Below are positions 56,505 to 64,000 of a DNA stretch of 64,000 bases, piece by piece (positions within the stretch are counted from its first letter, which is position 1; each line of letters starts with the position of its first letter). The DNA lies in assembly GCA_050011775.1 (NCBI GenBank), contig JBEKIL010000013.1, positions 62,001 to 126,000 on the forward strand. The letters run 5' to 3'. Under the pieces are notes generated by a model. That model searched no databases, was not told the DNA's origin, and was given only the letters and a program-made list of their open reading frames with translations. Source of the stretch: CAVZMI01 sp050011775. GTDB taxonomy: Bacteria > Bacteroidota > Ignavibacteria > UBA10030 > CAVZMI01. Position numbers and translations under genes: made by a program.

Positions 56505-57370
56505 TGACGACACAGCTCCTGCCATCAATAACGACAAATCACGATCCGATGATGCCGGACTCCATCCGTGTCCAAAAGATACTCTGGGAGACCGACGATG
56601 TGTTTACACTGACGCTCGATATGAGTTCGCACAAGAATCCTTCGGGTTTCAAATTCGCTCCGGGTCAGTTTAATATGGTCTATGCTTTTGGTATCGGCGA
56701 ATCGGCAATCTCGATCAGCTCGGATCCGGCACAAACTGGCACTCTGAGACACACAATTCAACGGATCGGAGTCGTTACCGACGCACTTTCGCAGCTGCGT
56801 CGGGGCGATGTTGTCGGAATTCGTGGCCCATTCGGTACCGGCTGGCCGATGGATACACTCAAAGGCCGGGATATATTGATTGTCGCCGGTGGAATCGGAC
56901 TTGCGCCATTACGCTCGGTAATTTATCACGTATTACGGCACCGGTCTGATTTTGGCCGTCTGATCATTCTGTACGGCGCACGGACTCCGCTCAATCTCCT
57001 TTTTCGAGTCGAGCTGGAGCAATGGAGCAAACAGCCGGGCGTTGAAGTCCTGACAACAGTGGATAAAGGAGATTCCACCTGGAAAGGGAATATCAGCGTC
57101 GTCACAAAACTCCTGGGATCGGCCAAGCTTAATCTTGAAAATACAATTGCTTTGGTATGCGGTCCGGAACTTATGATGAAATACGGTGCGGTAGATATTG
57201 AACGGCATGGAGTAAAGAGCGGGCAAATTTTCCTCTCGATGGAACGGAACATGAAATGCGGAGTGGGACTATGCGGGCACTGCCAGTTCGGACCGTTATT
57301 TGTCTGCAAAGACGGTCCGGTTTTCCCATATACTCGCGTTCGTGATTTTCTTGAAAAGAAAGAGCTCTGA
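56504..57370 (+). CDS. hydG: [NiFe]-hydrogenase group 3b gamma subunit (FAD/NAD(P)-binding)
   Basis: The 288-residue ferredoxin-NADP reductase-like protein has an FAD barrel (FAPGQFNMVYAFGIGESAIS, split), an NAD(P) loop (DILIVAGGIGLAPLRSVIYH) and a C-terminal [2Fe-2S] site (MKCGVGLCGHCQFGPLFVC). It moves electrons between NADP(H) and the hydrogenase. It is 1 nt overlapped by the cNMP gene and 2 bp before the small subunit. Confidence 0.94.
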   Translation: MTTQLLPSITTNHDPMMPDSIRVQKILWETDDVFTLTLDMSSHKNPSGFKFAPGQFNMVYAFGIGESAISISSDPAQTGTLRHTIQRIGVVTDALSQLRRGDVVGIRGPFGTGWPMDTLKGRDILIVAGGIGLAPLRSVIYHVLRHRSDFGRLIILYGARTPLNLLFRVELEQWSKQPGVEVLTTVDKGDSTWKGNISVVTKLLGSAKLNLENTIALVCGPELMMKYGAVDIERHGVKSGQIFLSMERNMKCGVGLCGHCQFGPLFVCKDGPVFPYTRVRDFLEKKEL

Positions 57371-57372
57371 TT

Positions 57373-58149
57373 ATGGCGAAGAAAAAACCAAAGCTTGCCG
57401 TGTATAAATTTGCTTCATGCGACGGATGCCAGCTGTCGATTCTCGATGTGGAAGACGAGCTTCTTGCTATCGCGGGTGCAATCGACATTGCGAATTTTCC
57501 CGAGGCAAGCAGAAGAGTCGTGAAAGGTCCGTACGATATCGGTCTTGTTGAAGGTAGCGTCACGACGCCTCATGATGTGGAACGTACCCGGGAGATTCGT
57601 AAGGAGTGCCGAACTCTGATTACAATCGGAGCATGTGCGACAGCGGGTGGTATACAGGCATTGCGCAACTGGCAGGATGTGAAGAATTACACAAAAATCG
57701 TGTATCCAACCCCCGAATATATTTCGACGCTTGATCGATCATTACCCATAGGCTCGTTTGTGCGCGTCGATTATGAACTTCGGGGCTGTCCCATAAATAA
57801 AAATCAGTTGGTCGAAGTAATCAAAGCCGTGCTTCAAAAACGCCGTCCGATTATTTCGGCGTACAGTGTGTGTGTCGATTGTAAACTCCGGGGAAATATA
57901 TGCGTCATGGTGGCCCACAAGGAACCCTGTCTGGGGCCGGTGACGCATGCGGGATGCGGAGCTCTCTGCCCATCGTACAATCGGGGCTGCTATGGATGCT
58001 TTGGTCCGATGGAAAGTCCGAACACCGGAGCGCTGAGCAACCAGTTGAAGGACATGGGAATGAGCGGGTACGACATCAAGCTGGCATTCCGCGGATTCAA
58101 TGCATATGCAGAAGCCTTCCGTAAGGAGAGCGACGTTCATGATAAATAA
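57373..58149 (+). CDS. hydD: [NiFe]-hydrogenase group 3b small (delta) subunit
   Basis: The 258-residue protein has the proximal-cluster motif FASCDGCQLSILDVEDELL, TIGACATAGGI and RGCPINKNQL, and further Cys groups CVDCKLRGNICVMVAHKEPC and GCGALCPSYNRGCYGCFGP for two more [4Fe-4S] clusters. No Tat signal is present, so the enzyme is cytoplasmic. The stop overlaps the large-subunit start by 11 bp. Confidence 0.95.
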   Translation: MAKKKPKLAVYKFASCDGCQLSILDVEDELLAIAGAIDIANFPEASRRVVKGPYDIGLVEGSVTTPHDVERTREIRKECRTLITIGACATAGGIQALRNWQDVKNYTKIVYPTPEYISTLDRSLPIGSFVRVDYELRGCPINKNQLVEVIKAVLQKRRPIISAYSVCVDCKLRGNICVMVAHKEPCLGPVTHAGCGALCPSYNRGCYGCFGPMESPNTGALSNQLKDMGMSGYDIKLAFRGFNAYAEAFRKESDVHDK

Positions 58150-59422
58150 GACGATCAAAGTCGATTATCTTACCCGGGTTGAAGGAGAAGGATCGATTTA
58201 TGTGAAGGTGCACGGTGGTGAGGTTACGGACGTCAAGTTCAAGATATTTGAACCGCCCCGTTTTTTTGAAGCCTTCCTCCGCGGCCGTAAATACTCCGAG
58301 GCTCCCGATATCACAGCGCGTATCTGCGGAATTTGTCCGATTGCATACCAGATGAGCGCAGTCACTGCAATTGAAGATGCATTCGACGTTGTCGTCGAAG
58401 GACAATTACGCGAATTGCGCCGGCTGATGTATTGCGGTGAATGGATCGAAAGTCATGCTCTCCACATCTACATGCTTCATGCACCCGATTTTCTCGGATA
58501 TGAGGATGTGCTCCAGATGGCGAAGGATCATACAGCGGTTGTCAAACGTGCGCTGGAGATCAAGAAAATCGGAAATGAAATTGTCGCGATACTCGGCGGA
58601 CGCGAAATTCACCCCGTCAACTGTCGTGTCGGCGGTTTCTATCGTGTGCCGACCCGGCGGGAATTGGAACCTCTTGTTGCAAAGCTTGAATGGGCACGCG
58701 ATGCAGCCGTCGAGGCCGTTCGATGGACAAACACTCTTCAGTTTCCTGATTTTGAAGATGACTATGAGTTCGTGGCGCTGCGCCACCCGTCCGAATATCC
58801 GTTGACTGAAGGACGGCTGGTTTCAAACAAGGGACTCGATATCGCGATTAGAGATTATGAATTTCAGTTTGAAGAAAAACACGTTCCACATTCGAATGCA
58901 CTGCAGTCCAATCTGAAAAAGCGCGGTAACTATTTTGTCGGTCCCCTCGCACGGTTCAATCTTAATTTCGACAGACTGACACCGCTGGCAACGAAGATAG
59001 CCGAAGAACTCGGCATCGTCCCGCCGATTCGGAATCCGTTTAAGAGCATAATCGTCCGGAGTGTCGAACTTGTTTTTGCATTTGAAGAAGCCTTGCGAAT
59101 TATCAAATCGTACACTCCACCGGAATATCCATCGATCGAAATAAAATCGAAGGCGGCATTTGGATTCGGCTGTACCGAGGCTCCCCGCGGAATCCTCTAT
59201 CACCGGTATCGTATTGGGGAAGACGGACTCATCAAAGACGCGAAAATTGTGCCGCCGACTTCTCAGAATCAAAGTACCATGGAGTCGGATCTTAGAAAGT
59301 TCGTAACAGCGAATATCAATCTTTCAAAAGAAGACCTTACCTGGAAATGCGAGCAGGCGGTCAGGAACTACGACCCCTGTATTTCCTGCGCCACGCATTT
59401 TGTCACACTCGAAGTGGTTTAA
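58139..59422 (+). CDS. hydA: [NiFe]-hydrogenase group 3b large (alpha) subunit
   Basis: The ATG at 58139 follows AAGGAG at 58123-58128 and is preferred to 58100. The 427-residue catalytic subunit has RVEGEGSIYV, the N-terminal nickel-ligand motif RICGICPIAYQM and the C-terminal DPCISCATHFVTLEVV; the tail after His is normally cut off by a maturation protease. The position that is His in many groups after CGIC is Tyr here; I believe this also occurs in group 3b, so it is not treated as a defect. It oxidises H2 or reduces protons or sulfur. Confidence 0.95.
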   Translation: MINKTIKVDYLTRVEGEGSIYVKVHGGEVTDVKFKIFEPPRFFEAFLRGRKYSEAPDITARICGICPIAYQMSAVTAIEDAFDVVVEGQLRELRRLMYCGEWIESHALHIYMLHAPDFLGYEDVLQMAKDHTAVVKRALEIKKIGNEIVAILGGREIHPVNCRVGGFYRVPTRRELEPLVAKLEWARDAAVEAVRWTNTLQFPDFEDDYEFVALRHPSEYPLTEGRLVSNKGLDIAIRDYEFQFEEKHVPHSNALQSNLKKRGNYFVGPLARFNLNFDRLTPLATKIAEELGIVPPIRNPFKSIIVRSVELVFAFEEALRIIKSYTPPEYPSIEIKSKAAFGFGCTEAPRGILYHRYRIGEDGLIKDAKIVPPTSQNQSTMESDLRKFVTANINLSKEDLTWKCEQAVRNYDPCISCATHFVTLEVV

Positions 59423-59435
59423 GCCGGTGTTTTAC

Positions 59436-59924
59436 ATGTCACAATGGTTGGTGATCGGTATTGGAAATGAATTCCGCGGCGACGATCTCGCCGGATGTCT
59501 CGTCGCGCGGACGTTGAACGACATGGTCCGCGGTGATGCCCGTGTAATCGAACATGAGGGGGATGGAACGGCACTCCTCCCATATTTCCGGGAAGCAGAT
59601 AAGATTATCATTATCGATGCAGTCCGGTCAGGCAAACCACCCGGCTTCATTCACAGGCTTGATCTTCTCACGGATTCCATGCCGGTAAATTTTATTCATG
59701 ATTCCTCTCATCTATTCGGTGTTGTTGAAGCAGTTGCCCTGGCGCGTGAGCTTCACCAGCTTCCTTCGCGTTTGATCCTGTACGGCATTGAAGCAAAAAA
59801 CTTTGGGATGGGGGAATCTCTTTCACCTGAAGTCCAGGGATCAGTGATACATCTTGCTCGTCGAATCATCGATGAAATAACCGGTGAGCGCGGGGAGAAT
59901 GACGATGTTAAGCGACGATCATAA
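59436..59924 (+). CDS. Hydrogenase maturation protease
   Basis: The start at 59436 gives MSQWLVIGIGNEFRGDDLAG with the nickel-binding Glu and Asp; 59400 would add 12 residues overlapping hydA. In the 162-residue protein, IIIIDAVRSG supplies the second Asp and FIHDSSHLFGVVEAV the His. It removes the C-terminal tail of HydA after nickel insertion. It starts 13 bp after hydA and ends the hydrogenase operon. Confidence 0.92.
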   Translation: MSQWLVIGIGNEFRGDDLAGCLVARTLNDMVRGDARVIEHEGDGTALLPYFREADKIIIIDAVRSGKPPGFIHRLDLLTDSMPVNFIHDSSHLFGVVEAVALARELHQLPSRLILYGIEAKNFGMGESLSPEVQGSVIHLARRIIDEITGERGENDDVKRRS

Positions 59925-59941
59925 CTTCATCATGTAAACCT

Positions 59942-62155
59942 ATGAATATATTTGGAATTCGAAAAACTGTAATTGGTTTCCTCGCCTTCATATTTATTCT
60001 TTATTTGCCGGCGCTCGGGCAGAAGGGAATAAAAAAATTCACGGTGGAGGAAATTTACGGGTCAGAGAAATTCGCCGGCGTGGCTGTTCGTGGAATAGAA
60101 TGGGTGAAGGAGAAAGGCAAAATAACGAAATATTCATTTCTTAAAAACGACGATTCAACGCATCAGACGAATCTCTGGATTCATGATCTCGAATCGGGAG
60201 AGCAAAAACTTCTTGTCGATGCTTCGGCACTTGTTCTCAATCCCGGGGACAGACCCTTTCATATCTCAAATTATATATGGTCGCCCGATTATTCTAAAAT
60301 TCTTTTTACGGGAATTCTGCCGGCACGAAAGATCAAGACCGGCGGAGATTTTTATCTCTACGATTGTGAAAAAAGATCCTTCAGGGAATTGACATACGAT
60401 GCCGGGGAACAGAGTAATGTGCAGTTCTCACCGGATGGATCGAGGATTGGGTTCGTCCGGGCCAATAATATTATTGTGCTTGATCTTAACTCCGGAAAAG
60501 AGACTCAGCTGACGACCGATGGGGTGGATCATGTGCTCAACGGACATTTCGATTGGGTGTACGAGGAGGAGTTCAGCATTATCGACGGATGGAAATGGTC
60601 GCCTGATGGAAAGCGTATTGCTTATTGGCATCTTGACGAAAACCGCGTACCTGTGCATCTCCTGTGGAACTACGAACCGCAGCATGCTGAATCGATTGAA
60701 ACGAGATATCCGCAGCCGGGTGATCCGAACTCTATTGTGAAAATTGGGATTATCTCGCTCGACATAAAAAAGAACGTATGGGTCGATCTTGGAGCTAATG
60801 ATGATATCTATGTCCCGCGTATCTATTGGTCGCCCGCGGGGAACTCGCTCTTTGTCGAGCGGCTCAATCGCGCACAAAACCTGCTCGAAATGCTTGCAGC
60901 CGATCCGGTGTCGGGATCGACAAAGGTGCTTTTCATGGAAAAGGATGATGCCTGGGTCGACATTTTTGATGATATGACATTCCTTCCGTCCACGAATCAG
61001 TTCATCTGGTCTTCGAAGCGTGATGGATTTAAACATCTCTACCTGTACAATATGGACGGCAGGCTTATTCAACAGACTACAAAAGGAGATTGGGTAGTCG
61101 ACAATCTGAAGGGTGTTGATGAAAAGCAGGAGTTGATTTATTTTACTGCGGCTAAGAAATCGCCGCTGGAGAGACATCTCTATGCAATCAGGTTCGACGG
61201 ATCGGGATTACGGCAATTGACCAAAGGGGATGGAACACATTCGATTGAAATGTCGCCCGATCATCAGTACTTCATTGATAGTTATTCAACAGTTATACGG
61301 CCGCAAAAGCAGCTTCTCTATTCGTCAGGGGGTACGCTGATTCGCGAGCTTGAGGATAACCCTATGAATATCCTTAACGAATATTCGATGGGTGAAACGG
61401 GTTTCTTTACTTTTAAGACATCTGATGGAGTGGAATTATATTATTCGATGATTACACCGCCGGCCTTCGATTCGAATAAAAAATATCCGGTGCTGCTCGA
61501 TGTCTATGGTGGACCGGGCTCTCAGACAGTTAAAAATATATGGGGTGGTAAAGATTATCTATGGCAACAGATGCTTGCACAAAAAGGGTACGTTATAGTC
61601 CAGGTGGATAATCGGGGGACAGGATTTAGGGGAAAAACATTCGAACAAATGGGCTATTTGCACCTCGGTAAGTGGGAGGTGAACGATTATATCGAGACAG
61701 CGAAATATCTCGGCTCACTTCCTTATGTCGATAAGAACAGGATTGGCATCTGGGGGTGGAGTTATGGGGGATATGTTGCACTTCTGACAATGTGCCTCGG
61801 TGCCGACTATTTCAAAACCGGAGTTGCGGTGGCTCCGGTCACGCAGTGGATGTACTATGATGATATATATACCGAGCGCTACATGAGTACTCCGAAAGAA
61901 AATCCTGAAGGATACAATGAAAGCTCGCCCGTCAACTACGCTTCACAAATGAAAGGGAAGCTTCTCATTATACATGGAACCGATGATGATAATGTGCACT
62001 GGCAGAATACAATCACAATGGTCGATACACTTATCAAGGCCAATAAACAATTTGAGACTGCATTCTATCCCGGAAAAAATCATAATATTTCGGGAGGCAT
62101 GACCCGGCTGCACCTTTACACAAAAATCACGGAATATATTTTAAAAAACCTGTAA
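59942..62155 (+). CDS. DPP-IV-like S9 peptidase
   Basis: The 737-residue protein has a signal peptide (residues 1-27, ending PALGQ). The propeller contains HFDWVYEEEFSI, the double-Glu motif that anchors substrate N-termini in dipeptidyl peptidase IV. The hydrolase domain has S607 in GWSYGGY, the Asp in HGTDDDNVHW and the His in GKNHNISGGM. It removes Xaa-Pro dipeptides in the periplasm. It is 17 bp after the hydrogenase protease gene, but unrelated in function. Confidence 0.95.
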   Translation: MNIFGIRKTVIGFLAFIFILYLPALGQKGIKKFTVEEIYGSEKFAGVAVRGIEWVKEKGKITKYSFLKNDDSTHQTNLWIHDLESGEQKLLVDASALVLNPGDRPFHISNYIWSPDYSKILFTGILPARKIKTGGDFYLYDCEKRSFRELTYDAGEQSNVQFSPDGSRIGFVRANNIIVLDLNSGKETQLTTDGVDHVLNGHFDWVYEEEFSIIDGWKWSPDGKRIAYWHLDENRVPVHLLWNYEPQHAESIETRYPQPGDPNSIVKIGIISLDIKKNVWVDLGANDDIYVPRIYWSPAGNSLFVERLNRAQNLLEMLAADPVSGSTKVLFMEKDDAWVDIFDDMTFLPSTNQFIWSSKRDGFKHLYLYNMDGRLIQQTTKGDWVVDNLKGVDEKQELIYFTAAKKSPLERHLYAIRFDGSGLRQLTKGDGTHSIEMSPDHQYFIDSYSTVIRPQKQLLYSSGGTLIRELEDNPMNILNEYSMGETGFFTFKTSDGVELYYSMITPPAFDSNKKYPVLLDVYGGPGSQTVKNIWGGKDYLWQQMLAQKGYVIVQVDNRGTGFRGKTFEQMGYLHLGKWEVNDYIETAKYLGSLPYVDKNRIGIWGWSYGGYVALLTMCLGADYFKTGVAVAPVTQWMYYDDIYTERYMSTPKENPEGYNESSPVNYASQMKGKLLIIHGTDDDNVHWQNTITMVDTLIKANKQFETAFYPGKNHNISGGMTRLHLYTKITEYILKNL

Positions 62156-62673
62156 AATCAGTGTTGTCCAAAATAAATTAATAATTGTCGAAGAACTGGT
62201 GAAAACATGAAGTATTGGACATGGTGATGCGAGCATCATATAGAAGATCCCGGTATGCTGTCCAAAACATGGTAGAAAGAATCATTCAAGAAATGAAATA
62301 CAAGTTATAATTCGCTTTGAGAAATATCTCACCCCTTCAGGGTTTTTGATGTTCTTCCTTATAGATTCAAGGGGCTACGCCCCTTGCGGACATTTCCTAC
62401 CCCGCCTGAATCCCGATAGAATCGGGATGATGGCACTTTAGTGTTGGGGTGGTTTTGGAAGCAGATCCATAACGCGAAATTTAAAAATCACATTGCATTC
62501 AGACCCTGACACTAAAGTGCCGGAGTCCCGCATCGTATATGGAACTCCCGAAGGGTCGGATACTCCGGGTCAAAAGATAGTTCCTTCCGCACCCTGTAGG
62601 GGTGCAATATCTATTTTGGATAAGTAAGCTGTAATATAAGATAAATATTGCTTAGGCCGGGTATTACCATAGG
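62156..62673. repeat. Mosaic repeat and hairpin patch, no gene
   Basis: It contains the hairpins aaggggctacgcccctt (about 62370) and tcccgatagaatcggga (about 62411), the 13-bp inverted repeat ggcactttagtgt (62432-62444) / acactaaagtgcc (62509-62521) and phrases gagtcccg and cccgaagggtc. These match modules of the other mosaic patches. A repeated tattggacatgg / tgtccaaaacatgg pair is present near 62212-62275. No coding region is supported. Confidence 0.65.
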
Positions 62674-63822
62674 TTATCTTGCCTTATTATAAAAAGACTC
62701 CGGAAGTTCTTTTTTTCTCAAAATCATACCCGCGTCATTGATCGTTAATGGTGTCGATGGGAAATCCGACCGGGTTAATTTTTGAATCTCCTTAATGGCA
62801 GCACTATCGGGATCCGGAATCGGACCTCCGTCACCGACCTGTTTAATCGGAATAATCCTGCCATCGAGAAATTTTCCGGTTCGGTCGATATGCAGACGTA
62901 CAATAGGAGCAATACCGCATTTCCCCGAAAGTTCAAATTGCCCGAAGGTGCAGAAGTTTCCAAGGCTGTATGCAATGAATCGATCTTTATATAATTCAAT
63001 TGCCCTTGTTACATGAGGACCATGTCCGAACACAACATCGGCTCCGGCATCTATCACTGCATGTGCAAATCGATAAACGTCGCCGCGATTCTCGCCTAAG
63101 TATATTTCGGTTGTTTTTTTCACGTGAGTATGACCCTCGCCTTCCGCCCCGCCATGAAAAGAAACAATGACTACATCACAGACCGAGTCGAGCATAGAGA
63201 CGATTCGCCTGGCTTGTTCGATATCACGAATATCGGCAGTGCCCGAGTTTGGAGCGAAACCACAGAATCCGTATTTTATCCCGCCTTTTTTGAATATTGT
63301 ATACGGTTTGTCGATGAGACCTGCATAGTAAAGGCCGACGCTATCGAGTGTCTCTGTCGTGCTTATACGTCCTCGATCGCCGAAATCACCCGAGTGATTA
63401 TTTGCGATGTTAACCAGTGTGAAACCGGCATCGACGAGATATTTTGCATATCGTCTTGGTTGACGGAAAGCAAAAAGGTTTTTAGGATTTTCAACCTTCT
63501 TAAGGATGCCGCCGCTGTCAAGAAATGTACCTTCGCTATTTCCGAAAGTGATGTCTGTATTCCCAAGAAACTCCCGGACAGGAGCAAGAAGTGTTGCGCC
63601 GTCGTCCGGTGGAAGAAACGCCTCGCTTGGAAAGTTCGATCCGAGCATAATATCTCCGACGGCGGCGATAGTGATCGTATCTTTATCCGGGCTTTTTGTC
63701 GAGAGATCATTGCTCTGTGGGCGTGCCTGGGAACCAAGTATTAAGGATATGGCAAAAAATTTGATAATTCGGAGATAGATTACTAAGATCCGGCTGTCGC
63801 GTTGTTCCGATGTAAGTTTCAT
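62674..63822 (-). CDS. CapA-family metallophosphatase-like protein
   Basis: The 382-residue protein has an N-terminal hydrophobic segment (about residues 13-32), probably a signal or anchor. The calcineurin-like CapA fold shows IAAVGDIMLGSNFP, ITFGNSEGTFLDSGG, LVNIANNHSGDFG, VVIVSFHGGAEGEGHT and VVFGHGPHVTRAIELYKDRFIAYSLGNF (split). The family is named for poly-gamma-glutamate synthesis in Bacillus, but most members have unknown roles. No other cap genes are near. Confidence 0.88.
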   Translation of the reverse strand: MKLTSEQRDSRILVIYLRIIKFFAISLILGSQARPQSNDLSTKSPDKDTITIAAVGDIMLGSNFPSEAFLPPDDGATLLAPVREFLGNTDITFGNSEGTFLDSGGILKKVENPKNLFAFRQPRRYAKYLVDAGFTLVNIANNHSGDFGDRGRISTTETLDSVGLYYAGLIDKPYTIFKKGGIKYGFCGFAPNSGTADIRDIEQARRIVSMLDSVCDVVIVSFHGGAEGEGHTHVKKTTEIYLGENRGDVYRFAHAVIDAGADVVFGHGPHVTRAIELYKDRFIAYSLGNFCTFGQFELSGKCGIAPIVRLHIDRTGKFLDGRIIPIKQVGDGGPIPDPDSAAIKEIQKLTRSDFPSTPLTINDAGMILRKKELPESFYNKAR

Positions 63823-63972
63823 GATTATAGACGATGATTAAATAGATTATATTAAAATAAAGAACTGGCTCTGAAAAATCAAGGCATCCGGCAATCGGCG
63901 ACGTCATGTTTTTATTTTCATACTTTTTATCTATATTCAGTAAATTTGAAGTTGACAAATCCGGATGACTCT

Positions 63973-64000
63973 ATGCCCACAAAAGATTTTCACCCCTATG
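63973..64000 (+). CDS. Possible start of a gene running off the window
   Basis: An ATG at 63973 opens the reading MPTKDFHPY with no stop before the window ends. It is divergent from the CapA-like gene. Too short to assign. The rest of 63823-63972 shows no clear feature. Confidence 0.25.

Noticed and set aside
63707..63958. 83-residue minus-strand ORF overlapping the CapA start
   Set aside because: Overlaps the better-supported CapA-family gene in another frame and has no family features.

Overview
The window looks like a chromosome segment from a bacterium of the Fibrobacterota-Chlorobiota-Bacteroidota (FCB) group, most likely an Ignavibacteria-type lineage. The evidence is a type IX secretion C-terminal sorting domain with an NYPNPFNPTT motif, a DUF3078 outer-membrane protein, a group 3b [NiFe]-hydrogenase operon, S9 dipeptidyl-peptidase-like enzymes and few strong Shine-Dalgarno sites. 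No rRNA or tRNA gene was recognised, so the placement is inferred from gene content only.

Positions 1-33950 are mostly ordinary chromosome: a truncated GNAT-like gene, a LacI-type sensor domain without a DNA-binding domain, ychF, carB, a phenylacetate-CoA ligase/ACT/aminotransferase group that suits arylpyruvate and arylacetate metabolism, a T9SS cargo protein, mscL, a Mut7-C RNase-like protein, an S9 peptidase, an ECF cobalt/nickel importer (cbiMQO), an MBL-fold hydrolase, a decayed hisF remnant, a receiver-like/DUF3052 fusion, a C45-type hydrolase, an ArsR regulator with a methionine-rich partner, a signal-peptide-peptidase-like protein with a beta-rich N-terminal half, an SPFH/ribbon-helix-helix operon behind a palindromic promoter, and a class III cyclase fused to a TolB-like propeller.

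Positions 34000-47000 are the accessory heart of the window. Every gene is on the minus strand and looks like a conflict or defence component: a two-TM PLD-like protein, a trypsin-STAND-TPR protein with its Trypco1 (CU044_2847) partner, a small secreted protein, a DUF4062-STAND-TPR protein, a PD-(D/E)XK-like protein, a HEPN (Swt1-like)/DUF5343 pair and a TIR protein. Between them lie inverted-repeat sites with integron attC architecture: TAAC...GTTA R boxes, 12-bp complementary arms, and unequal 4-nt and 1-nt unpaired spacers. Each gene starts 25-84 nt after one R' box and is followed by an R'' box. I read this as an integron-like cassette array with no integrase in view (a CALIN), loaded with immune genes. 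Mosaic palindromic repeats have invaded part of it.

Positions 47000-50570 hold a DJ-1/PfpI gene between 65-bp direct repeats, a seven-copy hairpin array two of whose loops carry related nested insertions, a proline dehydrogenase, and a 341-bp tandem repeat block. Positions 50570-64000 return to housekeeping genes: an OPT transporter with a PqqD-like partner, a PepD dipeptidase, a complete bidirectional group 3b [NiFe]-hydrogenase operon (beta subunit, a stand-alone cNMP-binding protein, gamma, delta, alpha, maturation protease), a DPP-IV-like S9 peptidase, a mosaic repeat patch and a CapA-family protein. The nearby ECF metal importer could supply nickel to the hydrogenase, but that link is inference.
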